Part shown: in pieces, positions 8,919 through 16,490 of the stretch | Numbering within the stretch: the stretch's first letter is position 1 | Layout: each line of letters starts with the position of its first letter | Assembly: GCF_002015045.1 (NCBI RefSeq) | Contig: NZ_MUXX01000018.1 | Span: forward strand, 1 to 29,157 | Length of the DNA stretch: 29,157 bases | Source of the DNA: Haemophilus paraphrohaemolyticus | GTDB taxonomy: Bacteria > Pseudomonadota > Gammaproteobacteria > Enterobacterales > Pasteurellaceae | Reading direction: 5' to 3' | Made by a program: the position numbers and the translations under genes | The notes under the pieces: model-generated | Database searches by the model: none | What the model was told of the DNA's origin: nothing | The model's input: only the letters and a program-made list of their open reading frames with translations

Positions 8919-9961
8919 TAGGTTATGCCTAACAAAAACATCCCCTCTCGCTGAAAAATCAAACCGTATTGCTTAATATTTTCATCATACTCTGCAATAC
9001 CTGCATAAACCGTAAGCGGTTGATTTTGCCAGAGAATTTGTAACTCCCAATAGCTTCCCATATAAACGGCATTATGCACTTCACCAATGTGTTCCGAACT
9101 TGCAAGATTTTGTGATAATTTCACCGCTTCTGGGCGGATGCCAAGTGTGTAGTGTCCATCCGCTTGCGGGAATTGCTCTTCATCAACAACTAAAAGATGT
9201 TTGCCGATTTTCAGCTGATTTCCCTGTTTTTCTGCAGGCAATAAATTCACTTCGCCCATAAATTTTGCCATAAACGCATTTTGGGGTTGGCGATAAAGCG
9301 TTTGTGGTACTCCTTGCTGGACGATCTCGCCTTTGTTCATCACAATCACCTCATCCGAAACTGCAAAAGCTTCCGCTTGATCGTGCGTCACATAAAGGGC
9401 GGTGATGTTCAGTTTTTGCTGAAGATGACGAATATTCTCTCGCATTACTCGACGAAGATTGGCATCCAGATTACTCAAAGGCTCATCAAAAAGTAGCACT
9501 TTCGGTTTTAAAATCAATGAGCGCGCCAAGGCAACACGTTGTTGTTGCCCACCCGAAAGTTGGTCGATCATTCGTTCTCCCAAGCCTGATAATTCAACTA
9601 AGGCGAGCACTTCGGCGACTCTCATCTCCCGTTCTCCTTTTCTAACGCCTTGCATTTTCAGGCTATAGCCCACGTTTTCCGCGACGGTTAAATGCGGAAA
9701 TAAGGCGTAAGATTGGAACACGATGCCGATATCACGATCTTGTGGTGTAGCTTGAGTAATGTCACAATCTTCCAAGAAAATTTGACCGCTTGTGGGCAAA
9801 TCTAAGCCTGCGATTAGGCGAAGAATGGTGGTTTTGCCACAACCTGATGGACCAAGCAAAGTCGTCATTGAGCCTTGTTTTAAATGTAAATTAAAGTCTT
9901 TGATGACTTCGGTATTACCGAACGATTTATGGATATTTTCTAATCTCAAATAGCCTTGCAT
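8918..9961 (-). CDS. afuC: ABC importer ATP-binding protein, Afu/Fbp family
   Basis: This is the ATPase that drives the importer encoded by the next two genes. In 347 residues one sees Walker A GPSGCGKTT (37-45), the Q-loop at Gln83, the signature LSGGQ (135-139), Walker B VLLFDE (155-160) and the switch histidine in VTHDQAEA (His193). A C-terminal TOBE-type regulatory domain (about 240-347, with LGIRPEAVKL) is typical of the iron/spermidine/maltose-type ATPases. The ATG lies 1 nt after the permease stop codon (TGAAATG), so translation is probably coupled. A perfect uptake 9-mer lies at 9785-9793 in the gene. The annotation as a ferric transporter is historical for this family; see the binding protein for the ligand question. 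Confidence 0.93.
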   Translation of the reverse strand: MQGYLRLENIHKSFGNTEVIKDFNLHLKQGSMTTLLGPSGCGKTTILRLIAGLDLPTSGQIFLEDCDITQATPQDRDIGIVFQSYALFPHLTVAENVGYSLKMQGVRKGEREMRVAEVLALVELSGLGERMIDQLSGGQQQRVALARSLILKPKVLLFDEPLSNLDANLRRVMRENIRHLQQKLNITALYVTHDQAEAFAVSDEVIVMNKGEIVQQGVPQTLYRQPQNAFMAKFMGEVNLLPAEKQGNQLKIGKHLLVVDEEQFPQADGHYTLGIRPEAVKLSQNLASSEHIGEVHNAVYMGSYWELQILWQNQPLTVYAGIAEYDENIKQYGLIFQREGMFLLGIT

Positions 9962-9962
9962 T

Positions 9963-11948
9963 TCACGAACCTTTACGATCTATTAATTTATTAAAGCCCA
10001 AAATCACAAGCATCATTACTACAATGAGTGTCGCACCATAGGCAACCGCCATTCCATAATCGCCATCTTCTACACGGTTTAAAATATAGGCGGTCGCCAC
10101 TTGCGTATTCGGCGTAACCAAGAAAATGATCGCACTCATTGTAGTCATTGAACGAACAAAACTAGTCACCAATGCTGAAAGCAACGCTGGGCGAAGCAGT
10201 GGCAAAATAATAAACAGAAACGTTTTAAACGGGCTAACTTTAAGCGATTTAGATGCTTGTTCAAGATTCACATCAATTTGTGCCAGCCCTGCTATGGCGG
10301 AACGCATCCCAATTGGCATATTTCTCGTCACCATGGAGAGCACAATAATCACGGCTGATCCCATAAGGTAAATCGGTGCATCGTTGAATGCCATCACATA
10401 AGAAACGCCGGCTACCGTGCCTGGAATCGCAAAGCAAAGCAAGGCGATAAATTCAAAAAAGGATTTGCCTTTGAACTGTACGCGCGTAGTTAAATAGGCG
10501 ATCAATACGCCAAACAGCGCCGTAATGGGCGCAGCACAAAGTGCAAAAATCAGCGTATGAATCAGCGATGGAAAACCACCAAAATCCAAGCCTTGCCCAA
10601 ATAAACGGAGATAATGTTCGATTGTAAAGCTGTGATTCACGCCCCAATTGACTACAAAACTGCCGAAGAAAATCGAACCATACAAAATCGCATTAAAGGT
10701 AATCCAAACGAGCAAAATGCAAGAAATCAACCATTTTAGACCGCTTGCAAGAGGTAAATGACTTGTTTGATTACCTTTGCCCGCTAAGGTTTGATAAGAG
10801 CGTTTGCCAAGCCATTGATATTGAATGAAAAAACTCGCTAATGAAAAGGCAAGCAAAATTACGCCCATTGTGCTTGCGGTGGTGTAATCTGGCTGTGAAC
10901 CAACGATATAAAAGTAAATTTGGCTTGCTAACACATCATAATTTCCACCCAACACAAATGGCGTGCTGAAATCTGAAAGCGATTGAATAGAAGTAATCAA
11001 AAAGGAGTTTGCCAAAGCAGGTTTCAACAGCGGAAATAAAATATGGCGGAAAGTTTGGCTTGGCGAGCTTTTGAGGCTGTAACTTGCCTCTTCCAAATTA
11101 GCAGGAATAAATCGCAACGCTCCTTCAATAATCATAAATGCCATTGGTGTAAGAGCAAGCGTATGCGACAGCAAAATGCCATTAAAGCCATAAAGCCAGT
11201 TTTTGTTGATGCCGAACTGTTCAACTAAAAAATGGGTAATCGTGCCGTTTCTCCCCATCAATAGCACCACACCTAACCCGACAACAAAAGGCGGGGTCAC
11301 AATCGGTAAGATTGAGAATAACTTGCTGATAAATTTCGTTTTTTTAGCAATGCGAGTAGTGTAAAGGGCAAAGCAAAGCCCAAAAAAAGTAGAAAGCAAC
11401 CCAACGCTTGCAGAAACGCTAATAGATTGCCAAATTACTTTGAGTAAATGCGGTTGTTGGGAGGTTCTAAAGGCTTCATCAAGCGAAAATTTGCCATTAA
11501 TATAGACAATTGCACTTAAAATCGAAAACATTGGGAAGAGGATGAAAACACAAAGGACAATCAGGCTCGCAAGCAATGTACCAATAATAAAGCGATCGCC
11601 CCGTAAAATGCCAAGTCTGGCGATGTTTTCGGTGAATAAAATAAAAATGGAGAGAAATAAAAAGAGCGTTGCGTAGCCAAAACTGGTTGCAGTGAGTTTT
11701 GCTGAGAGAAAAATCAGCCCTAAAAAAGCAACTAAAAAGCCGATTTTGGCTTTTGGATGTTTAAAAAATTCAATTGCCAATAAAGGTAAAAACCAGAGCC
11801 ATGTGATATTAACACTACGCCAGCCTATTGCTACCAAAATTTCTTTTGCGGTGGAATCAAAAAGCCCATAGTGCAACGCCTGTGATGGAAACACGAGAAA
11901 GGCAAGCAAGGGCAAAATCAACCAAAATCGGGATTGGGTAGAAAACAT
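9963..11948 (-). CDS. afuB: ABC importer permease, fused two-domain Afu/FbpB type
   Basis: This inner-membrane protein forms the translocation channel. At 661 residues it is a head-to-tail fusion of two permease halves, as in FbpB and AfuB. Each half carries the EAA loop that docks to the ATPase: NLEEASYSLKSSPSQTFRHI near 287 and NLEQASKSLKVSPFKTFLFI near 565. Four strongly hydrophobic segments at the N-terminus (residues 1-135) precede the first permease core. Many further membrane helices are evident. No convincing ribosome site precedes the ATG; expression may rely on readthrough from the binding-protein gene across the dyad at 11979-12032. The ligand cannot be read from the permease. Confidence 0.92.
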   Translation of the reverse strand: MFSTQSRFWLILPLLAFLVFPSQALHYGLFDSTAKEILVAIGWRSVNITWLWFLPLLAIEFFKHPKAKIGFLVAFLGLIFLSAKLTATSFGYATLFLFLSIFILFTENIARLGILRGDRFIIGTLLASLIVLCVFILFPMFSILSAIVYINGKFSLDEAFRTSQQPHLLKVIWQSISVSASVGLLSTFFGLCFALYTTRIAKKTKFISKLFSILPIVTPPFVVGLGVVLLMGRNGTITHFLVEQFGINKNWLYGFNGILLSHTLALTPMAFMIIEGALRFIPANLEEASYSLKSSPSQTFRHILFPLLKPALANSFLITSIQSLSDFSTPFVLGGNYDVLASQIYFYIVGSQPDYTTASTMGVILLAFSLASFFIQYQWLGKRSYQTLAGKGNQTSHLPLASGLKWLISCILLVWITFNAILYGSIFFGSFVVNWGVNHSFTIEHYLRLFGQGLDFGGFPSLIHTLIFALCAAPITALFGVLIAYLTTRVQFKGKSFFEFIALLCFAIPGTVAGVSYVMAFNDAPIYLMGSAVIIVLSMVTRNMPIGMRSAIAGLAQIDVNLEQASKSLKVSPFKTFLFIILPLLRPALLSALVTSFVRSMTTMSAIIFLVTPNTQVATAYILNRVEDGDYGMAVAYGATLIVVMMLVILGFNKLIDRKGS

Positions 11949-11978
11949 CGGTATTTACGTTATATTTGCTCAAAGAGA

Positions 11979-12032
11979 AAGCGGTTAAATTTCTTCAAAA
12001 TTTTGCAAATTCTAACAAAAATTTAACCGCTT
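11979..12032 (-). promoter_or_regulatory. Dyad between afuA and afuB, probable attenuator or mRNA 3' stabiliser
   Basis: AAGCGGTTAAATTT (11979-11992) and AAATTTAACCGCTT (12019-12032) form a perfect 14-bp stem with a 26-nt loop. The arms are degenerate uptake signals facing each other. On the minus strand the stem is followed by TCTCTTTG, a weak U-tract. Such hairpins after the binding-protein gene of ABC importers commonly raise binding protein over permease levels; that role here is inference. Confidence 0.65.
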
Positions 12033-12046
12033 GCGGGAAAATAAGG

Positions 12047-13096
12047 CTATTTAGCAAGTTTATCACCTAATTTTACATCTTCCACCCACTTATTGATCAG
12101 ATGTTTTCCTTCTTCACTTGAGCCAAATTTATCAAAATCGTATTCCACAAAATCTAATTTTTCCGCATTTGGCATCAATGGCGAAATCTCAGCACCGATA
12201 ACGGATGGTAATTGATAAAGATGATGCTCTCGCCAAGGCAATTCTTGGATCTCTTTGGTAAGCACAAAATCTGCGAAAAGTTTAGCATTATCTAAGTTAC
12301 GAGCATTTTTCACAATACTGGTTCCGCCTAATGCGTAGCCTACTTTACCCTGTGGAATCACATATTCAATTGGATTGCCTTTCTCTTTTTCAGTAATGTA
12401 GGCGTGTGTAAAACCAATGCTTTCTGCTACTTCACCACGCACAAGATTAGAAGTCACTAGGTTACTTTTTGGATATTGTGAAATATTGGCATCCAATTTT
12501 TTGAGGTAATCAAAGGTTTTTTCTTCGCCCCAAAGTGAGATAAGGGTTGCCATAATGGTATAGGTTGTGCCAGATGAGCGAGGATCTGGGATTTGCAATT
12601 CGCCAGCCAACTTCGGATTGAGTAAATCTTCCCATTTTTTTGGCATCTCAAGTCCAAGAGCTTTTAATTTCTCGGTATTTACCCCTAGGCCAAGAACTAG
12701 CATATAGGTTGCAGAAGTATAGTTTCCTTTGTCCGATGCCATCAATTTTTGGAATTGTGGCAAAATGTTTGCCTGATTTTTCGGGCGATATGCTTCTAAT
12801 AAACCTAATTCAGCCGCTTGAAAATGGGGGTCGATCGTACCGCCATACCAAACATCGGCTTGTGGATTTGATTTTTCAGCTTTTAATTTGCCTAAAATCG
12901 TGCCGGTACTCATTTGCGTAAAGGAAGTTTGCACATCATATTTTTCGGAGAAACGTTTTGCTACGTCTTCACACAATGCATTTTGCACCGTGCAATAAAT
13001 GGTTAAACGCCCTTCTGCTTGTACATTATGAGAGGCAAGTAGTGCCGTTGTAGCTAAGCCTAAAGAACAAAGTAAAGATTTTAATTTGAGTTGCAT
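12047..13096 (-). CDS. afuA: Periplasmic binding protein of Afu/Fbp-family ABC importer
   Basis: This secreted protein captures the ligand for the AfuB/AfuC importer. The 349-residue precursor has a Sec signal peptide ending VQA (27), so the mature protein starts EGRLTIYC. I chose the ATG at 13096: it has GGAG 7 nt upstream, while the in-frame GTG at 13102 sits only 1 nt from it. The fold family is shown by LTIYCTVQNALCEDVAKRF, NPQADVWYGGT, LGLGVNTEKL and GYALGGTSIVKNARNLDNAK. In FbpA-type iron binders two adjacent tyrosines bind Fe(III) in the C-terminal lobe; here the matching stretch appears to be GFTHAY (about 227-232), without a Tyr pair. AfuA of A. pleuropneumoniae was named for iron but later shown to bind sugar phosphates. 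The ligand here is open. Confidence 0.88.
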   Translation of the reverse strand: MQLKLKSLLCSLGLATTALLASHNVQAEGRLTIYCTVQNALCEDVAKRFSEKYDVQTSFTQMSTGTILGKLKAEKSNPQADVWYGGTIDPHFQAAELGLLEAYRPKNQANILPQFQKLMASDKGNYTSATYMLVLGLGVNTEKLKALGLEMPKKWEDLLNPKLAGELQIPDPRSSGTTYTIMATLISLWGEEKTFDYLKKLDANISQYPKSNLVTSNLVRGEVAESIGFTHAYITEKEKGNPIEYVIPQGKVGYALGGTSIVKNARNLDNAKLFADFVLTKEIQELPWREHHLYQLPSVIGAEISPLMPNAEKLDFVEYDFDKFGSSEEGKHLINKWVEDVKLGDKLAK

Positions 13097-13129
13097 ATTC
13101 ACGCTCCAAGAATGTTGTATATATAAAAG

Positions 13130-13190
13130 TGAATGGAGTGGACTGTATCACATAGATTGGGGGTGTCAAGTGTTAGTTTTATTCCATTCA
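13130..13190 (-). promoter_or_regulatory. Predicted afuABC promoter flanked by an inverted repeat
   Basis: On the minus strand TTGACA (13169-13164) and TACAGT (13147-13142) are spaced by 16 nt, with TG in the extended -10 position (13150-13149). The pair is bracketed by an 8-bp inverted repeat, TGAATGGA (13130-13137) and TCCATTCA (13183-13190), 45 bp apart and centred on the promoter. These could be two halves of an operator. Confidence 0.55.
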
Positions 13191-13267
13191 ATTATATTTA
13201 AAAACCAACAATACGATCTTTTTTTAGGCAGTTAAACATAAAATAACGACAAATTGAGATTTTTTAT

Positions 13268-13295
13268 TTGACTTCATTTTGATAATCCGTAAAAT
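13268..13295 (+). promoter_or_regulatory. Promoter of the tRNA-Gly/tRNA-Cys unit
   Basis: TTGACT (13268-13273) and TAAAAT (13290-13295) are spaced by 16 nt. The discriminator that follows, GCACCTCG, is GC-rich, as in stable-RNA promoters under stringent control. Transcription should start near 13302, about 25 nt before the first tRNA. Confidence 0.75.
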
Positions 13296-13326
13296 GCACC
13301 TCGTTGTTTAGCACAACACTCCAAAT

Positions 13327-13402
<76 letters not shown>

Positions 13403-13417
13403 TATTTCTTATCTTAT

Positions 13418-13491
13418 GGCGTGTTAGCAAAGCGGTTATGCACTGGATTGCAAATCCATGTAGCTCGGTTCGACTCCGGGACACGCCTCCA
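13418..13491 (+). tRNA. tRNA-Cys (anticodon GCA)
   Basis: This is a 74-nt cloverleaf. GGCGTGT pairs with ACACGCC (13481-13487), then T and encoded CCA follow. The anticodon loop is GATTGCAAATC with anticodon GCA, and the T arm contains GGTTCGACTCC. It starts 15 nt after tRNA-Gly and shares its promoter. In E. coli glyW-cysT is followed by leuZ; no tRNA-Leu is visible here. Confidence 0.97.
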
Positions 13492-13571
13492 TTTTAATTT
13501 ACTTTAAATTTTCATATAGAATCAATTAGCTAATTACTAGTATAAAATATCCATATTCTTATACCTATTAA

Positions 13572-13607
13572 AAAGGCATATAGAACCCAATTATCCCATA
13601 TGCCTTT
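13572..13607. terminator. Bidirectional hairpin between the tRNAs and the lipoprotein genes
   Basis: AAAGGCATAT (13572-13581) pairs perfectly with ATATGCCTTT (13598-13607) around a 16-nt loop. It sits between convergent units. Its arms share AGGCATATAGAA with the hairpin at 8887, which lies in an equivalent convergent gap. Confidence 0.7.
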
Positions 13608-13630
13608 AATGTCAAATAAACATTACAACC

Positions 13631-14275
13631 TTATTTATTTTCAGTTGTAGATTCAACCACAGCTTTTTGCTCTGGCGCAGCTTCGTATTTTTTAATTAAC
13701 TCAGCTTCTAATGCCTTTCCCTCTTTCGCCACTTGATCTAATTTCGCTTGTAATTCGCTAAAAATTTTATGCGATTCTTCCGTTGGCTGCTGAGCTACTT
13801 TTTCGCCTTCTGCCATCAATTGTATGCCTAATGCTAAGACTTCTAAAGATTTTTCTTTAAGTTGTTTCACTTTCTCATCAGTAATTTGCAAAGTATCTGC
13901 ACTTTGTTTAATCGTATCAGCTTGAGCTAATAACGCTCTATTCATTACATCGCGCAATAATTTTTCATCTTTTGCTTTGTCGCCTAGTTTTTCTACTTCA
14001 GAGGTAATTGCGTTTTCGATACCTTGTTCTTGAGTTTTTTGCCATTCCCGGAATTTTTTGTAATCTTCTGCCCCCGTGTCTACTAATTCAGCAGTTTTCT
14101 CCTCGGCACTCACTTCCGTTTTTTCGTGATTGCTTGGTGCAGTTTCTGGTTTCATTCCGGTTTGGGCTGCGGGTGCTGTGTTTGCAACATTAGATGTTGT
14201 TTCTACCGGTTTATCACAAGCGGCTAAAAGTGCAGATAATAATGCAATCGCACTTAATGTTTTTAATTTAGTCAT
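13631..14275 (-). CDS. Putative lipoprotein, paralog of the next upstream gene
   Basis: I do not recognise a named family. The 214-residue product has a type II signal peptide and lipobox LAAC with lipidated Cys20, then CDKP. Asp right after the Cys is the inner-membrane retention signal in E. coli, although Lys at the next position may weaken it. A Thr/Ala/Pro-rich tether (about 25-60) leads to an almost wholly helical, charged region (about 70-205) with probable coiled coil. It aligns by eye with the 14340 gene in the signal peptide, CDKP, the W-K-x-QEQ region, a K-x-K-(S/T)-x-EVL(A/T)L patch and the QP(T)xES patch, so the two are tandem paralogs. GAGG at 14286-14283 is the ribosome site, touching the U-tract of the upstream gene's terminator. 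Confidence 0.85.
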   Translation of the reverse strand: MTKLKTLSAIALLSALLAACDKPVETTSNVANTAPAAQTGMKPETAPSNHEKTEVSAEEKTAELVDTGAEDYKKFREWQKTQEQGIENAITSEVEKLGDKAKDEKLLRDVMNRALLAQADTIKQSADTLQITDEKVKQLKEKSLEVLALGIQLMAEGEKVAQQPTEESHKIFSELQAKLDQVAKEGKALEAELIKKYEAAPEQKAVVESTTENK

Positions 14276-14286
14276 AATTAAACCTC

Positions 14287-14316
14287 AAAAAAATGGCTAG
14301 CGAAACACTAGCCATT
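14287..14316 (-). terminator. Intrinsic terminator between the two lipoprotein genes
   Basis: On the minus strand AATGGCTAG (14316-14308) pairs with CTAGCCATT (14300-14292) around a 7-nt loop, followed by a run of T to 14287. The ribosome site GAGG of the next gene (14286-14283) follows at once, so the terminator and the next leader merge. Confidence 0.88.
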
Positions 14317-14339
14317 GTTATTATTGTCTGAATCTAAAA

Positions 14340-14963
14340 TTATTCGCCGAAAGTTTGTTGTAATTCAGCTTGTAATTGTTGTAACACGTTGCCTTCTTGG
14401 ATAAGTTGCTGTGTTTTCTCTGCTAATGCATTTTGTGATTCAGGTGTTGGCTGAGCCATCACTTTTACAGAATCTGCTACGATTGAGCTTGATAAAGTTA
14501 AAACTTCTTTTGTTTTTGCCTTAAATGCAGCAACTAATGGGCTTTTCACCTCTACCGCATCTAAAGTTTTTACTGTTTCATCTACAGTTTTTATGAATTC
14601 AACTAATGCTGTTTCTACTTTTTGGGGGTCATTTGTTGCTAATTCAGTTTGAAGTTTTTGTTGAGCAGCGTTTGCTGCTTGCTCTTGTGCTTTGTTCCAA
14701 TCTAAGATTTTTTGTAAATCTGCTTTACCTTGAGCTAACTCCTCTGCACTTAATTGCACCGCTGGTTTTGCGGTTTCAGTTTGAGCAGGTGCTTGAGCTT
14801 GTGCTGCTGGTGTTGTTGTTTCAGCTTGAGCAGGTGCTTGAGTTTGTGCTGCTGGTGTTGCTTCTGCTTTTGGTGCTTCAGCGGCTTTATCAGCTGGTTT
14901 ATCACAAGCGGTTAAAAATAATGCAAATAATGCTGTTGCACTGATTTTAGTAAATTTAGTCAT
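14340..14963 (-). CDS. Putative lipoprotein with Ala/Pro/Gln-rich tether
   Basis: The function is not recognised. The 207-residue product has a type II signal peptide and lipobox LTAC (Cys20) followed by DKP. A low-complexity tether rich in Ala, Pro, Gln and Thr (about 23-70) contains a 15-residue direct repeat. A helical domain (about 75-205) follows with the paralogous motifs DWNKAQEQ, KEVLTL and PTPESQ. The codons for Thr18-Ala19-Cys20 are exactly a perfect uptake 9-mer (14904-14912). A good ribosome site (AAAGGAAA) precedes the ATG. The gene follows rapZ, in the place where npr lies in E. coli, and has its own predicted promoter. Asp at +2 makes inner- or outer-membrane placement uncertain. 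Confidence 0.87.
   Translation of the reverse strand: MTKFTKISATALFALFLTACDKPADKAAEAPKAEATPAAQTQAPAQAETTTPAAQAQAPAQTETAKPAVQLSAEELAQGKADLQKILDWNKAQEQAANAAQQKLQTELATNDPQKVETALVEFIKTVDETVKTLDAVEVKSPLVAAFKAKTKEVLTLSSSIVADSVKVMAQPTPESQNALAEKTQQLIQEGNVLQQLQAELQQTFGE
14774..14863 (-). repeat. 45-bp tandem repeat in the lipoprotein tether
   Basis: Two 45-bp units (14774-14818 and 14819-14863) are nearly identical over about 42 bp, each starting TTTCAG on the plus strand. They encode two 15-residue Ala/Pro/Gln units. Because 45 is a multiple of three, gain or loss of units keeps the frame. Confidence 0.85.
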
Positions 14964-15013
14964 TTAAGTTTCCTTTGTCTAAAATAAATATCCCTCAATA
15001 GAGAGGTTTCTAT

Positions 15014-15041
15014 ATTGTACGCTGTATAGACCGACTTTCAA
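15014..15041 (-). promoter_or_regulatory. Predicted promoter of the 14340 lipoprotein gene
   Basis: On the minus strand TTGAAA (15041-15036) and TACAAT (15019-15014) are spaced by 16 nt, about 50 nt before the start codon. It lies in the 116-nt gap after rapZ, which shows no obvious terminator. Confidence 0.6.
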
Positions 15042-15079
15042 AATAAATGTTCCGTAAAGTCTTGTATATTTATGTAAAT

Positions 15080-15937
15080 TTAGGCTTTTTTGTGATGTTT
15101 TTCCAAACTACGGTGGCGAATTTGCACTTTTTTGCCTTTCGCTTGAAAATATTTTGCGAGTTGTTCCGTCACAAAAACAGAGCGGTGTTTTCCTCCCGTA
15201 CACCCAATGGCTATGGTCAAATAACTTCGGTTGTTTTTTTCAAGCGCAGGCAACCACATTTCTAAATAGTTGCGTGTGTGATAAATAAATTGATGCACCT
15301 CTGTTTGTCGCTCTAAAAAATCAATCACAGGCTGCTCAAGCCCCGTCATTGGGCGAAGTTCTGGGTTCCAATGCGGATTAGGCAAGAAACGCACATCAAA
15401 CACATAATCTGCATCAGCTGGCAAACCATACTTAAAGCCGAAAGATTCAAATACGATATTTAGCTCTTTCTCTTGATACCCTTGTAACAACGTTCTTAAA
15501 TTTTCTGCCAGTTCGTGTGAAGAAAGATGGGTGGTATCAATAATATAATTAGCTTGTTGAAGCAATGGTTCTAACAGGCGTTCTTCCAAATCAATCGCAC
15601 TTTCGAGAGATAAATCTTGGCTCGAAAGCGGATGCAAGCGGCGAGAATCACTATAACGGCGAATAAGCGTGCTTCGCTCGCAGTCTAAGAACAACAATTT
15701 CACGTGATAAGGTGAAAGTTTAGCAAATAGTTCATCTAAAACTTTTGCATCTTCGGGCAAATTTCGAACATCAAGGCTCACAACCGCTGATTCTTTTGAC
15801 TTCGAGAGGTACTCTGCTAATTGCGGAATTAACGGAAGCGGAATGTTATCTACGCAGTAATATCCCACATCTTCTAACGCACGTAATGCAACCGATTTGC
15901 CTGAACCTGAACGCCCGCTAATAATGATAAGTTCCAT
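15080..15937 (-). CDS. rapZ: RNase adapter protein RapZ (YvcJ/YhbJ family NTPase)
   Basis: In enterobacteria RapZ presents the small RNA GlmZ to RNase E and so tunes GlmS, the enzyme supplying glucosamine-6-phosphate for the cell envelope. The 285 residues match the family (284 in E. coli). Walker A GRSGSGKS lies at 8-15. Conserved blocks follow: [55 protein letters not shown], and the C-terminal [17 protein letters not shown], ending with a basic RNA-binding tail ([17 protein letters not shown]). It starts 14 nt after ptsN, a conserved pairing. Whether GlmY/GlmZ-type sRNAs exist in this organism cannot be told here. Confidence 0.97.
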
Positions 15938-15951
15938 AATAAACCCACCAA

Positions 15952-16461
15952 CTACTCTTCTGTTTCTGATTGTCTATCAATATATGCCAAAATCTGCCAG
16001 ATTTCATCTGCCGATTGTGTTGCTCTGAGCTGTTTAGCTAATGCTTTATCGCTAAGTTTTTGGGCAATTTGCTGCAAACAGCCTTTGTATTTTTCACAAC
16101 AGCCTTCAGGAAACATCATTGCGTAAACCAAATCAACCTCTTTATTATCACTGGCTTCATAATCAATCGGCTGTTCTAATTTAAAAAAGAGAGCAATGGG
16201 TTGATTAAGTTCAGTACAATCAGAAGGCAGTTTTGCGTGTGGTAATGCAATGCCATTACCGATGCTTGTGGAACCTAATTTTTCGCGTTTGAACAAATTT
16301 TCAAAACAGTTCACAGGGCACATTTCTTTTGTATTAAGACTGTATTCTAACTGGAGAGATTCAGCAACCGTTTTGCCCGCTAACTCTAATAAGCGTTTTT
16401 TACTTGAAACGACCACACCATAATAAATATGTTCTGGCGTTAAAAATTCTGTTAATTGCAT
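15952..16461 (-). CDS. ptsN: Nitrogen-regulatory PTS protein EIIA-Ntr
   Basis: PtsN is the terminal phosphate acceptor of the regulatory PTS-Ntr branch, which affects potassium transport and envelope homeostasis. The phosphorylated histidine is His75 in [17 protein letters not shown] before it and [13 protein letters not shown] near the end are family landmarks. I chose the ATG at 16461 (169 residues; E. coli 163) because homologs start near MQLTEFL; an upstream ATG at 16491 would add 10 residues. Neither start has a visible Shine-Dalgarno sequence, and the upstream hairpin (16470-16490) lies between them. Six cysteines are present (48, 52, 82, 121, 122, 128), more than I would expect for this family. 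rpoN and hpf are missing between lptB and ptsN. Confidence 0.93.
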   Translation of the reverse strand: MQLTEFLTPEHIYYGVVVSSKKRLLELAGKTVAESLQLEYSLNTKEMCPVNCFENLFKREKLGSTSIGNGIALPHAKLPSDCTELNQPIALFFKLEQPIDYEASDNKEVDLVYAMMFPEGCCEKYKGCLQQIAQKLSDKALAKQLRATQSADEIWQILAYIDRQSETEE

Positions 16462-16469
16462 AATAAAAG

Positions 16470-16490
16470 TGCCATTGAAATTCAATGGCA
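16470..16490 (-). terminator. Palindrome between lptB and ptsN
   Basis: TGCCATTGAA and TTCAATGGCA surround one central base, giving a 21-nt near-perfect palindrome. As RNA it folds as an 8- to 9-bp stem. On the minus strand CTTTTATT follows and then the ptsN ATG, so it may end part of lptCAB transcription and also mask ptsN initiation. Confidence 0.65.

Noticed and set aside
12047..13096. Confident naming as a ferric-iron binding protein
   Set aside because: The adjacent tyrosines expected for Fe(III) binding were not seen, and the related AfuA was shown to bind sugar phosphates.
13492..13630. Integration site or mobile element behind the tRNA genes
   Set aside because: No direct repeat of the tRNA 3' end, no integrase and no foreign-looking gene lies beside them.
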